A DNA stretch of 64,000 nucleotides from an uncultured Coriobacteriales bacterium (GTDB lineage: Bacteria > Actinomycetota > Coriobacteriia > Coriobacteriales > UMGS124): positions 1 to 64,000 of the forward strand of contig CABQHM010000009.1 of the NCBI GenBank assembly GCA_902464015.1, written 5' to 3'. This document shows, piece by piece, positions 34,401-42,919 of the stretch. The notes under the pieces are model-generated. The model had not been told where the DNA came from and did no database searches. It worked only from the letters and a program-made list of their open reading frames with translations. Position 1 is the stretch's first letter. Each line of letters begins with the position of its first letter. A program made the translations under genes and the position numbers.

Positions 34401-34600
34401 GATTTAACATACATTTCAACTGCTGAAATGTATGTTAAATCATCAAAACCCCAGTTGGCCCGATTTTCGTTTTTCTGAAATGTATGTTGTTGGACGAGCA
34501 TCTGAACCCCACGGCCTGCTCGCGGGCCCGCCGCGCCCCCAACTCGCACCCAAAACGCCAAGCGCCGCCGTGCCCACACATGGACGCAGCGGGGCCCTTC
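34401..34600 (+). repeat. Palindromic intergenic repeat, copy 1
   Basis: The core is an 18-bp inverted repeat (GATTTAACATACATTTCA, 34401-34418; reverse arm 34424-34441) with a 5-nt loop. It is followed by a conserved spacer and a third half-site, TGAAATGTATGTTGTT (34476-34491). The first 91 bp match copy 2 (38095-38185) at 85 positions; a looser GC-rich part continues to about 34600. It lies between the convergent HAD and Uma2 genes. Confidence 0.85.
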
Positions 34601-34610
34601 TTACTACGGC

Positions 34611-35159
34611 CTACTTGAGCAGCTCGGCAATCGTAATGGTCAGTCCGGGGTAGATGCCAACTGGAATGGCGGAGGAGAACGGATAGATGATGGGGGCGAA
34701 GTTTTCGTTCTCGAAGTCGTAGACGGTTGTCTTGTTCTTCTCTGGATCGACTACCCAGTATTCGCGTACCCCTGCGTTGGAATAGAGGCCTCCCTTGGTG
34801 AGGTAGTCCATGCGGCGGCTTGAGGGGGAGACCACTTCCGCAATGAAATCCGGAGCGCCGGTACATCCGCGGCTGGTGAGCTTGGACGGGTCGCAGATGA
34901 CCGAGACATCGGGCTCGACATATGTGCTGTCATCGGCGTTGAGGTTTACCGCGAACGGCGCGGGGTAGACCTCGCGCTCCCCGTTGTGACGCTCGATGTA
35001 TTCGTCAATAACTCTGCTGATGCGTAGGACAATCTTTTGATGCATCCTGTTCGGCGGGGCCATGTCATACAGCTCGCCATCGATGAGCTCGGCACGGACT
35101 CCCTCGGGGAGGTTCCAATAATCTTCAGCGGTGAAAGACCTCGGTTTTGACGGCGGCAT
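34611..35159 (-). CDS. Uma2-family endonuclease-like protein (DUF820)
   Basis: 182 residues with the Uma2/PD-(D/E)XK signature: RAELIDGELYDM, VEPDVSVICD, PDFIAEVVSPSS and REYWVVDPEKN. The family is abundant in cyanobacteria and some actinobacteria and is thought to be nuclease-derived; roles are unproven. The start at 35159 has GGAGGT 7 nt upstream; the frame continues to 35195 without support. Confidence 0.87.
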   Translation of the reverse strand: MPPSKPRSFTAEDYWNLPEGVRAELIDGELYDMAPPNRMHQKIVLRISRVIDEYIERHNGEREVYPAPFAVNLNADDSTYVEPDVSVICDPSKLTSRGCTGAPDFIAEVVSPSSRRMDYLTKGGLYSNAGVREYWVVDPEKNKTTVYDFENENFAPIIYPFSSAIPVGIYPGLTITIAELLK

Positions 35160-35482
35160 AGTATCGACCTCCAGCGTTGCTGCGTCGGGTCTCATTGTAA
35201 TTGATGGATGGTTGTTGGTTGCGACAGATGACTGTCGGGTTTTATGAGGCCCGGCTATGGCTCGCCCAACTCGACCACAATGGCCAACTTTTTTGCTTGC
35301 AATACATTTTTCCTGCTCAGACCTCCTTTTTGAACTCGGCCACTCTTGTCGCCTTCACCGCCTTTACTCGCCCACTGTGGTCTGGTCACATTGGGAATCA
35401 CCGACGCAAGGGACGTCGGATAGGTTGCCTGATGGCCGCAAAGGCCGCAGGCAGACGAACATGAAGGTGAAAGGGGAGTTTC
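35160..35482. promoter_or_regulatory. Leader region of flavoprotein B with two hairpins
   Basis: No gene in 323 bp. GACAG-ATGA-CTGTC near 35224 is a small palindrome. Near the gene, CCGACG/CGTCGG (35401-35406/35414-35419) and GCCTG-AT-GGCC...GGCC-G-CAGGC (35427-35452) form two adjacent hairpins, likely in the mRNA leader. There is no T-run, so they are not terminators. Confidence 0.4.
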
Positions 35483-37066
35483 ATGAAGACCATCTCGCGT
35501 AGGAACTTCATCACTGGTGCCGGTGCCGCTCTCGCGGCAAGCGGTATGACCTCCGTCGCATTCGCCGATGACGCAGCTGCCGAGTTTGACGACAATTACG
35601 ATGTCGTTGTCGTGGGCTATGGTTTCGCCGGCGGCATGGCAGCCATCTCCGCAGCCGACGCCGGCGCCGAGAAGGTCCTGCTCGTTGACGTTGCACCTGA
35701 GGGCCAGGAAGGCGGCAACTCCCGCTTCTGCGCGCAGATTGTCGTGTACGGCCAGGACCATGATGAGCTTCGCAACTACTATGAGGGCCTTGGCTGGAAG
35801 ATGAACCAGGACTCCGACGTGCTCGACGCCTATGTCGACGGCATCATGGGTGTGCCTGATATCTTCAAGCGCATGGGCATTGACGACCCTTGCATCTGGA
35901 GCGAGTTTGCCGCAACGGCTGAGGGCGAGGCCGGCACGGGCGGAAACGACGAGACCGATGCCCAGAAGATCAAGCGCTCCTTTGGCGCAATCTGCCCCGA
36001 GTACCCCGAGGTCGAGGGTTCTTCCACGGTTGATGCCGTCACGATGCATCCCGCGTATTTCGACGGTGCGTTCTATCCCGTTGTCCAGGAGACTGTCCAG
36101 GCCACGGACGCCATTACTGTGTGGCTTGAGTCCCCGGCGACGCATCTTATTCAGGATCCCGAGTCCAAGGCTGTCATTGGCGTTGTTGTTGAGCACGAGG
36201 GCCAGGAGCTGCGCATCGGTGCCAAGGGCGTCGTTCTTTCCTGCGGTGGCTTTGAGTGCAACCAGCAGATGATTCAGGATTACCTCGGTTGCGCTCGACT
36301 GGCGCCTCTGGGTGGCATGCACAACAACGGCGACGGCATCCGCATGGCGCAGGAGATTGGCGCCGATCTCTGGCACATGCACAACTACGAGAGCCTGGGC
36401 ATGTTCGGTGGCAACCAGTTTGAGGTCGAAGACGGCGAGCGTGCCATCCTGATGCTCTCCGCGCGCTTCAGGCCGTCCGTGAAGGGCGCAATGATCTGCG
36501 TCGCCGAGGACGGCTCGCGTTTCCTGCGCGAGGATCAGATTGATCGCCATGGCCATCTGTTCAGCCATGGTCTGTGGCGCATCCCGAACACGAGCTACCG
36601 TCCCTGGGCTGTCTTTGACGAGGCTCAGAAGGCTATCCTTGAAGAGAACGGCCACATGCCGATCAATGTTGATGAGAAGCTTGTAAGCGCTGCTGATGCC
36701 ACCGAGCTGGCTGGAATCATTGGCGCCGATCCCGAGACGCTCGCCAAGACCATTGAGCGTTTCAACGGTTACGCTGAAAGTGGCGAGGATATCGAGTTTA
36801 ACCGTGCCCCGGAGTCGATGAGGGCATTCGAGGGCACTCTGTACGCACTGCCCCTGCAGCCCAGCGTGCTCAACACCCAGGGTGGCCCGCGCCGCAATGC
36901 GAAGGCCCAGGTCATGGACACCAACGGCGAGCCCATCAAGGGCCTGTTCAGCGCCGGTGAGTGCGGTGGCGTGAACGCCTTCTACTATCAGGGCGGCGGA
37001 AACGTTGCCGAGTGCCTCGTGTTCGGCAAGATTGCTGGCGAGAATGCGGCAATGGGTGTCGAGTAA
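35483..37066 (+). CDS. Flavoprotein B: Tat-exported FAD reductase
   Basis: 527 residues. Tat motif SRRNFITGAG, then FAD-binding VVVVGYGFAGG (41-51), and the fumarate-reductase-like C-terminal FAD region PIKGLFSAGECGG. No FMN_bind domain. The positions where fumarate reductases have the RD and HHTMGG catalytic motifs are different here (DQIDRHGH; LNTQGGPRRN), so the substrate should differ from fumarate or urocanate. The start has AGGGGAG 4 nt upstream. A terminator follows and then the MerR gene, so the two are separately transcribed. Electrons must come from an unseen quinol dehydrogenase or cytochrome. Confidence 0.9.
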   Translation: MKTISRRNFITGAGAALAASGMTSVAFADDAAAEFDDNYDVVVVGYGFAGGMAAISAADAGAEKVLLVDVAPEGQEGGNSRFCAQIVVYGQDHDELRNYYEGLGWKMNQDSDVLDAYVDGIMGVPDIFKRMGIDDPCIWSEFAATAEGEAGTGGNDETDAQKIKRSFGAICPEYPEVEGSSTVDAVTMHPAYFDGAFYPVVQETVQATDAITVWLESPATHLIQDPESKAVIGVVVEHEGQELRIGAKGVVLSCGGFECNQQMIQDYLGCARLAPLGGMHNNGDGIRMAQEIGADLWHMHNYESLGMFGGNQFEVEDGERAILMLSARFRPSVKGAMICVAEDGSRFLREDQIDRHGHLFSHGLWRIPNTSYRPWAVFDEAQKAILEENGHMPINVDEKLVSAADATELAGIIGADPETLAKTIERFNGYAESGEDIEFNRAPESMRAFEGTLYALPLQPSVLNTQGGPRRNAKAQVMDTNGEPIKGLFSAGECGGVNAFYYQGGGNVAECLVFGKIAGENAAMGVE

Positions 37067-37088
37067 GCGTTAACCAGATTGGCCTATG

Positions 37089-37121
37089 GGGGCTGCCGGG
37101 ATTGAACGGCAGCCCCTTTTT
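37089..37121 (+). terminator. Terminator of flavoprotein B
   Basis: GGGGCTGCCG and CGGCAGCCCC form a perfect 10-bp stem with an 8-nt loop and a TTTTT tail. Confidence 0.9.
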
Positions 37122-37172
37122 GATATCATCCTTCCAGTTGTTCGGTAAGGGGCCGACAAACGGGGGCATGAT

Positions 37173-38052
37173 ATGACGACGGAAAGCGCACGGGGTAAGA
37201 CGTACACCATCAAAACGCTGCTGAGCGTTTTGGGCATTTCTCGCAATACGTTGCGCTATTACGAGCAGATCGGTGTTATCTCGCCCGTACGTGACCCCGA
37301 TTCAAACTATCGCGTGTACACGAATGACGACGTTTTTAGCGTCGCCCAGCTCAACATGCTGAAGAACGCGGGGTTTGAAGTGGCTGACGCCCAGGTTGTC
37401 ATGGAAAAGACCGAGGACGCCTCGGAGTTCGTCGGCAGGCTTTCGGAGCAAAATATGCGCCAGCAGGCATGGCATGCTGCGGTGCAGGATTCCCTGGAGA
37501 CGCTTAAGGCTATTTGCGATGATATACATCGGGGACCCGTGCCCCGTCTTTCCGTCGGTCGACCGGCCCTTGTCTATTTCGATGAATGCGAGACGGGCTA
37601 CGACAACCATGTACCTGATCCGGCACAGGATGTGCTCATCCGGAGCATGCCGATTGCTACATTTGGGTCGATTATCGACGGGGATTTTTTCTCGGATAGC
37701 CTTGGCTTGCCAAAATGGGGACGGATTGTATACGCGTGCGATGCGCCTTTGTTGCCGCAGCTCTCGCTTGCAAGTCGGCCGCCGGTTCAGGTGGGAGGAT
37801 GCCCTTGCGTGGAAATCTCCTATGCGGCTGACGCTGACAAAATCCCTGGTTTTGACAGAGGCGGTAGCACGCGTAAAAAAATTGCGGGCATTTATGGACG
37901 AATATGGGTTTGAGCAGGCAGGAGACGCATATACCTCCCATGCCCTGCCTATCAAGGGCGTGTTCTATACGCGCGTTCACCTGCCTGTTCGCGCGATTAG
38001 TTGGCGAGCGAAGCGCATGCTGGCCAAGCTGGAGCGCGACGCGCAGTCGTAA
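37173..38052 (+). pseudogene. Frameshifted MerR-family regulator (BmrR-like)
   Basis: The first frame gives a MerR HTH (IKTLLSVLGISRNTLRYYEQIGVISP) and most of a GyrI-like effector domain, then ends at 37913 in unlike sequence. The +1 frame from about 37840 continues it: VARVKKLRAFMDEYGFEQ...HALPIKGVFYTRVHLPV, ending at 38052. Removing one A from the AAAA at 37839-37842 joins both into a 292-residue protein, the usual length of BmrR-type regulators. It is a real frameshift, a sequencing error or, less likely, programmed. It follows flavoprotein B and converges on C; a small hydrophobic inducer is expected for this family. Confidence 0.8.
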
Positions 38053-38094
38053 GACACGCTTCGCTGGGTGAGGGCCTGCGCGTGCCTGTCGGAT

Positions 38095-38270
38095 GATTTA
38101 ACATACATTTCAACAGTTGAGATGTATGTTAAATCATTAAAAGCCCAGTTGGCGCGATTTTCGTTTTTCTGAAATGTATGTTGTTTTGTGAGCGCTCGGG
38201 CCCCACGACCCCGCCGCGCCCAAAACGCAGGGCGCCGCCGTGCCTGCGAGTGGCCACGGCGGCGCCCTTG
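38095..38270 (+). repeat. Palindromic intergenic repeat, copy 2, ending in a terminator hairpin
   Basis: The inverted repeat is at 38095-38112/38118-38135 (17 of 18 pairs, the last a G-U) and the third half-site at 38170-38185. The 3' part forms a 13-bp GC stem, GGGCGCCGCCGTG (38230-38242) with CACGGCGGCGCCC (38255-38267). That stem can end transcription from either side. It sits between the convergent MerR gene and flavoprotein C. Confidence 0.85.
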
Positions 38271-38320
38271 GGGAATGTCGAGCTGAATCAGGCTAAATCA
38301 GGCTAGAACAACGTGTGTCC

Positions 38321-39907
38321 TTACTTGCCCAGGTACTTGGCTGCGGCCTGAGCGGCGAAGCGGCCGGAGTTGCAGGCCCAGCTGGACTGCGAGCCCGGGG
38401 CCTTGTTCACGTCGTAGGCGTCGCCGTACAGGCCGCCCGCGTCGCAACCGGTGGCATAGAGACCGGGAATGACCTCGCCCTCAGTGTTGATGACCTCGCA
38501 ATCGGTGTCAATCTTCGCGCCGCCCACGGTGCAGTAGTAGCCGTCGGCAATCTCGGCGATGTAGAACGGGCCCTCCTCGATGGCGTGCATCTTCTCGGGG
38601 GCCTTGTTGAAGTCGGGGTCCTCGCCTGCGGCGCAGTAGCTGTTGTACTGGTCGACGACGGCCTTCAGAGCCTCGGGATCGAGCTCGACGGCCTCGGCAA
38701 GCTCCTCGATGGTGTCCGCCTTGTGGACGGAGTCGAGGGCCTCGACGGCCTCGGTGAATCCAGCCATGGGCTCACCAGCGGCAACGAAGCTGAAGCAGGT
38801 GCCGTACACGCCCTCGTTCTCCCAGGCATCGAGGTCGCCCTTGCAGAAGACGGCGTACGTCTTGTTCTGGTTGCGCTGCGCGATGCCGACGCGGGCGAAG
38901 TCGTTCTCCCACTTGTCCTCGTTGACGAAACGCTCGCACTTCTCGTTGATCCAGAGAACGGGCTGCGTAGAGGCGATGTAGTCGGGCTGGGCCCACGTGG
39001 AGCCCACCATGACGGGGCCGCACCACATGACGGTGCCCAGACCCTCGGCCATGTCTGCGCCTGCCGCGCGGGCCATCTTGATGCCGTCGGCGTCGCGGCC
39101 GGTCATGCCCTGGGGAGCCAGCAGCTCGTTGTGGGTCTCAGAGACGGCATACAGGAAGTCGAGGTTGTTTGCATAGCCGCCCGTGGCGAGAACGACAGTG
39201 GGGGCCTCGACCTTGACGACAGTACCGTCGGCGCGCACGGCGAGGACGCCGGCGACCTTGCCGTCCTCCATGACGAGCTGCTTTGCCGGGCACTCAAGCT
39301 CGACCTGCACGCCGAGGTTCTCGGCGGCCTTGGCCAGGGACTCCATGAAGCTCACGCCCGGGCCTTTGTCGAGGTTGCGCTTGAAGATGTGCCATGCCTT
39401 GTGGTCGCCGTACTGCTGCACGTGGTCGAACTCCACGCCCAGGTCCTCAAGCCACTCGACGGTCTCGCCCGTGGTGCCGAAGAACTTCTTGTAGAGGTCG
39501 TGGTTGGGCACCCAGTGATGGTAATCCATGCAGTTGTTGATGGCTTCGGCCACGGTCTGAGTCTCGCCGGCTTCCTCGGTCCAGTGGGTCTGAACGCCGA
39601 AGGAGCCTTCGACGCCGACGAACGAGCCGCCCGTGAAGCTGAACTTCTCGAGCACGATGGGCTCAAGGCCGAGCTGCTTGGCCTGGCAGGCGCACGACAT
39701 GCCAGCGCCACCTGCGCCGCAAATGGCGATGTCGCAGGTCAGGGTCTCGGTGGGCTCGCCAACCTCCTCGAGGTCCCACACACTGCTCGACTCGGCGATG
39801 ACCTTGGCCTGGGCAGGCTCGGCGGAGAGGCCTGCGGCGGCAAGGCCAGCGGCGGCGACACCGGCGGTGGCAGTGACGAACGAACGACGAGACATTGCGT
39901 TGGACAT
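38321..39907 (-). CDS. Flavoprotein C: Tat-exported FAD reductase
   Basis: 528 residues. Tat motif SRRSFVTATAG, FAD-binding ICGAGGAGM (62-70) and a C-terminal FAD region VIPGLYATGCDAGGLYGDAYD. No FMN domain. The fumarate-reductase catalytic motifs are not conserved; HHTMGG is replaced by YYCTVGGAKID and NRLGG by KAPGSQSSWACNSGR. It is close to family members annotated only as FAD-dependent oxidoreductase. AAAGGTG precedes the ATG. It is divergent from a LysR regulator, its likely activator. Codon use is strongly C/G-ending, unlike E and F. Confidence 0.9.
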   Translation of the reverse strand: MSNAMSRRSFVTATAGVAAAGLAAAGLSAEPAQAKVIAESSSVWDLEEVGEPTETLTCDIAICGAGGAGMSCACQAKQLGLEPIVLEKFSFTGGSFVGVEGSFGVQTHWTEEAGETQTVAEAINNCMDYHHWVPNHDLYKKFFGTTGETVEWLEDLGVEFDHVQQYGDHKAWHIFKRNLDKGPGVSFMESLAKAAENLGVQVELECPAKQLVMEDGKVAGVLAVRADGTVVKVEAPTVVLATGGYANNLDFLYAVSETHNELLAPQGMTGRDADGIKMARAAGADMAEGLGTVMWCGPVMVGSTWAQPDYIASTQPVLWINEKCERFVNEDKWENDFARVGIAQRNQNKTYAVFCKGDLDAWENEGVYGTCFSFVAAGEPMAGFTEAVEALDSVHKADTIEELAEAVELDPEALKAVVDQYNSYCAAGEDPDFNKAPEKMHAIEEGPFYIAEIADGYYCTVGGAKIDTDCEVINTEGEVIPGLYATGCDAGGLYGDAYDVNKAPGSQSSWACNSGRFAAQAAAKYLGK

Positions 39908-40172
39908 ACATGCACCTTTCGCTTATGGGGGCGCTTCGAGGCGCGTGCCTCTGGAGTGCCCAACTCCCCTTGCAGGCGCCATCTGGCGTCTTCGCTGGGC
40001 AGAATAGGACCCGCGGCCCTGCCCTTTCAAGATGGTTGGACCCAGCCAGAAGTGCACCCCCCGAACTGCAAGTTGTACCTCGCGCGTTGCGATTTGTGGC
40101 AGTATATTTGCGTAGCTCTGCAGCGTTGGGGAATGTTCGAGTGCGGTTTGATGGGGCCAAACGGGGGCACAG

Positions 40173-41078
40173 GTGAACAGCGAGCAACTAAAGTACTTTG
40201 AGCTGACCTATCAGGAGCGCAATTATTCGGCGGCGGCGCGAATGGTGCCCGTTTCGCCGCAGGGGCTTACCAAGGCGATCAGGGCCCTGGAAAAGGAGCT
40301 CGGTGTCACGCTTTTTGAGCCTGATTCCAACGGCATGCCGCAACCGACACCTTATGCCCAGGAGCTGTACGAGTTCACCGAGGTCACGAGCAGCAATCTG
40401 CGCCTTATGCGGGAGGCTTTCGACCGCATACGCGGCCAGGAGCTCCACGAGCTACGCCTGGGATGCTCGCTCGGTGTGATGGGGGCGCTCGGACCGGACT
40501 TTCTCGACGGGTTTCGTGCCATGCGTCCCGACGTTCGCGTTTCGTATTGGGAGACGAACGACGCCCTCTGTGACGAGGGTCTTGCGCATGGTGACTATGA
40601 CCTGGCTCTTGCGGTGCTGCCGTGTTCGTCGGAGTTTGAGTCGGCTCCGCTCTACAAATGCCCCCTGTATTTTTGGGTGAACGCTGCCGATCCGCTCGCT
40701 CGCAAGGAATCGCTCGTTCTGGAGGATCTGCGAGGTTACGACCTGGCCCTTCCTGGCGAGGGGTTCAAATGCTTTGACGCCCTTCGTCGGCTCGACGAAG
40801 AGCGTTCGCTTGGTCTGGGGCATATTTTCGAGATGAGCGAGATATTCCAGCTCTACGAGTTTGCCGCCCGTGGTCGCGGAGTGGGATTCACCGCCCGCCA
40901 TCATGTGAACCTATCGGTGTTCGCCCATGACGATTCTGTCGTGGCTGTTCCCTTGGCTGAACTGAGCTGGGGTTTTGGTATCGAGAGGCTTAGAACCCAT
41001 GCTCTTGACAATGCCGAGCAGGCCTTTTGGAACTGGTGCGTGTCATACGCCAAGCGCCTTCCGAGCGACCCGGTGTAG
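40173..41078 (+). CDS. LysR-family transcriptional regulator
   Basis: 301 residues. The N-terminal wHTH (LKYFELTYQERNYSAAARMVPVSPQGLTKAI.ALEKELGVTLFE) is followed by a periplasmic-binding-like effector domain. GTG start with GGGGG upstream. It is divergent from flavoprotein C across 265 bp, the classical LysR arrangement for regulating the neighbour and itself. It is the only flavoprotein module here with a soluble LysR instead of a membrane LuxR. Confidence 0.92.
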   Translation: MNSEQLKYFELTYQERNYSAAARMVPVSPQGLTKAIRALEKELGVTLFEPDSNGMPQPTPYAQELYEFTEVTSSNLRLMREAFDRIRGQELHELRLGCSLGVMGALGPDFLDGFRAMRPDVRVSYWETNDALCDEGLAHGDYDLALAVLPCSSEFESAPLYKCPLYFWVNAADPLARKESLVLEDLRGYDLALPGEGFKCFDALRRLDEERSLGLGHIFEMSEIFQLYEFAARGRGVGFTARHHVNLSVFAHDDSVVAVPLAELSWGFGIERLRTHALDNAEQAFWNWCVSYAKRLPSDPV

Positions 41079-41228
41079 GCCTGCCGCTTGTTGCTTGGCT
41101 TCCTACAGCGAGTCGACGAGGGCGTTCGCAGCACCAATACGTCCAACTGGGACACCTACATCCAGGCAAGCGGCGACTTCACCAAGATCACCGAGCGGGT
41201 GGAGCGGCTGGAAGCTACCGAGTGCTGA
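41079..41228 (+). pseudogene. Possible gene remnant after the LysR gene
   Basis: Directly after the LysR stop, and in the same frame, 49 codons read through to a stop at 41226-41228. The last 35 (RVDEGVRSTNTSNWDTYIQ...TERVERLEATEC) look like a genuine helical C-terminus. No start codon with a ribosome-binding site precedes it. It is probably a fragment of a lost gene. The family is not recognised. Confidence 0.3.
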
Positions 41229-41373
41229 GGGGTTGGGGCCGCTATGGCCCCGCGTTACATTCCATGAGGTACAATACGCGAGCAATTGGCATTTGAAGTC
41301 GCGGTTTCGCATCGGGGAAGGCATCGCGGTCGGCTGGCTTTGCCCTGATGACTCATAGAATGGGAGTCGCTCC

Positions 41374-42066
41374 ATGACCCAGGCAGAAGAGATGGCGCGG
41401 GCGGCGGGGCTCGAGTTGCGGCGCGAGGATTGTGGCCTTGTGCTTGCCGGCGACGGCATGGAGCTGTGTGCCGATTTTGCCACCATGCTGCCACGCATCA
41501 GGCCCGACAGGTTGTCGGGCGAGCTGCTCGTAAAGGTCGCACGGATAAAAGGGGAGCCTGCGGCGCGCGTCTTCGATGCGACGGCGGGTTTGGGGGAGGA
41601 CTCTTTCCTGCTCGCCGCCGCTGGCTTCGACGTCGTCCTTTGTGAGGCGAACCCCGTGATTGCGGCGTTGCTTGAAGATGCACTTGCTCGCGCCGCCCTC
41701 GACGATCGCCTTGCGCCCATTGTGGCACGCATGCACCTGCGCCAAGTAGACAGCGTGGCAGAGCTTGGACGCATGGTGCAAAGCGAGGAGCCGCGTCCGG
41801 ATGTTGTGTACCTCGACCCCATGTTCCCGGCGCGCCAGAAGTCGGCCGCCGTGAAAAAGAAGTTCCAGCTCCTGCACCATCTTGAGTGCCCCTGCGCAAA
41901 CGAGGAAGAGCTCATGGCGGCTGCGCTGAGCGTGTGTCCGCGCAAGGTGGTTGTCAAGCGCCCGCCCAAAGCGCCGCATCTGGCGGGTATCAAGCCGAGC
42001 CATTCCATCGAGGGCAAGGCCGTGCGTTACGACTGCATCGTGCCCGCGCAGCTCAAGCGGGGGTGA
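41374..42066 (+). CDS. rsmJ: 16S rRNA methyltransferase RsmJ-like
   Basis: 230-residue SAM-dependent methyltransferase. VFDATAGLGEDSFLLAAAGF is the SAM-binding motif I and VVYLDPMFP the catalytic motif IV characteristic of RsmJ, which methylates N2 of G1516 in 16S rRNA (E. coli numbering). KRPPKAPHLAG...SIEGKAVRYDC is the family C-terminus. GGGAG lies 7 nt before the ATG. Confidence 0.88.
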   Translation: MTQAEEMARAAGLELRREDCGLVLAGDGMELCADFATMLPRIRPDRLSGELLVKVARIKGEPAARVFDATAGLGEDSFLLAAAGFDVVLCEANPVIAALLEDALARAALDDRLAPIVARMHLRQVDSVAELGRMVQSEEPRPDVVYLDPMFPARQKSAAVKKKFQLLHHLECPCANEEELMAAALSVCPRKVVVKRPPKAPHLAGIKPSHSIEGKAVRYDCIVPAQLKRG

Positions 42067-42194
42067 GGGCTGGATTTAGGCCCAGAACTGGGCATGCGTG
42101 CTCATCTGCCACATCGATGCGGTAGACGAGCGTTTTACATGCAGGCTTTGTCAAACGTGGTTGAGGACCGGCCTCGCGCCGCTGCATACGCCTG

Positions 42195-42917
42195 CTAGCC
42201 CACGTGCTCCCAGTCAATCGCCTGTGCGCCTGCGCCCTCGAGCAGCTCGTTTGCCTGCGAGAACGGGCGCGACCCGAGAAACGCCGGCAATCCTGCGCTC
42301 GACCTGCTGGCCGAGAGAGGCGAGGGGTGCGTGGAGGCCAGCACGAACTTGCTGCCGAGCATATCCGCACCCGCGGCTCCTGCATGCAGGCGAGCCTCTT
42401 CCACCAGGCCCACGGCGAAGCGCCCCCATGCCAGGAATACGACCGGCTGCTGCAGTGTGAAGCACTTCTCGATCAGGTAATGCGTCAATACCTGCCAGCC
42501 CAGTTTGCTGTGGGAGTTGGCGGCATGCTCCGTCACGGTGAGCGTCGTGTTGAGCAGCAAAACGCCCTGCTCAGCCCACCTGGTAAGGTCGCCAGACTTT
42601 GGCGTCTCGCATCCCAGGTCGGCGGCCATCTCCTTATATATGTTGCGTAGGCTCGGCGGGAGCTTCTGGCCCTGCGGCACGGAGAACGAGAGCCCCATGG
42701 CCTGACCGGGCTCATGATAGGGGTCCTGCCCGAGGATGACGGCGCGCACGTTGCTGGGCGCCGTGTAGGCAAGCGCGTTGAGAATGTCGTCCTGAGCAGG
42801 GTAGATGGTCTGCGTGCCGCGCATGGCCGCGATCTCGCCCATGAGGCGCTCGCAGGTCGCACGTACCTCCTGCGGTGCGCCGTTGAGCCACAGGTTGACG
42901 TTGTTCAGGTCCCTCAC
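42195..42917 (-). CDS. ung: Uracil-DNA glycosylase
   Basis: 240-residue family 1 UDG that removes uracil from DNA. GQDPYH (63-68) carries the catalytic Asp, and HPSPLSA (197-203) the catalytic His and Leu loop. The start is GTG with a distant GAAGGG. It begins 2 nt after the stop codon of the membrane LuxR gene, so the two are probably co-transcribed, an odd pairing. Confidence 0.95.
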   Translation of the reverse strand: MRDLNNVNLWLNGAPQEVRATCERLMGEIAAMRGTQTIYPAQDDILNALAYTAPSNVRAVILGQDPYHEPGQAMGLSFSVPQGQKLPPSLRNIYKEMAADLGCETPKSGDLTRWAEQGVLLLNTTLTVTEHAANSHSKLGWQVLTHYLIEKCFTLQQPVVFLAWGRFAVGLVEEARLHAGAAGADMLGSKFVLASTHPSPLSASRSSAGLPAFLGSRPFSQANELLEGAGAQAIDWEHVG

Positions 42918-42919
42918 TG

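Noticed and set aside
34401..34441. Promoter operator for neighbouring genes
   Set aside because: Both copies lie where two genes end, so no adjacent start is positioned to be controlled.
34401..34491. CRISPR repeat or array
   Set aside because: There are only two dispersed copies 3.7 kb apart, with no regular spacers or cas genes.
35401..35452. Terminators in the flavoprotein B leader
   Set aside because: The two hairpins lack a T-run and precede a well-formed ribosome-binding site; leader structure is more likely.
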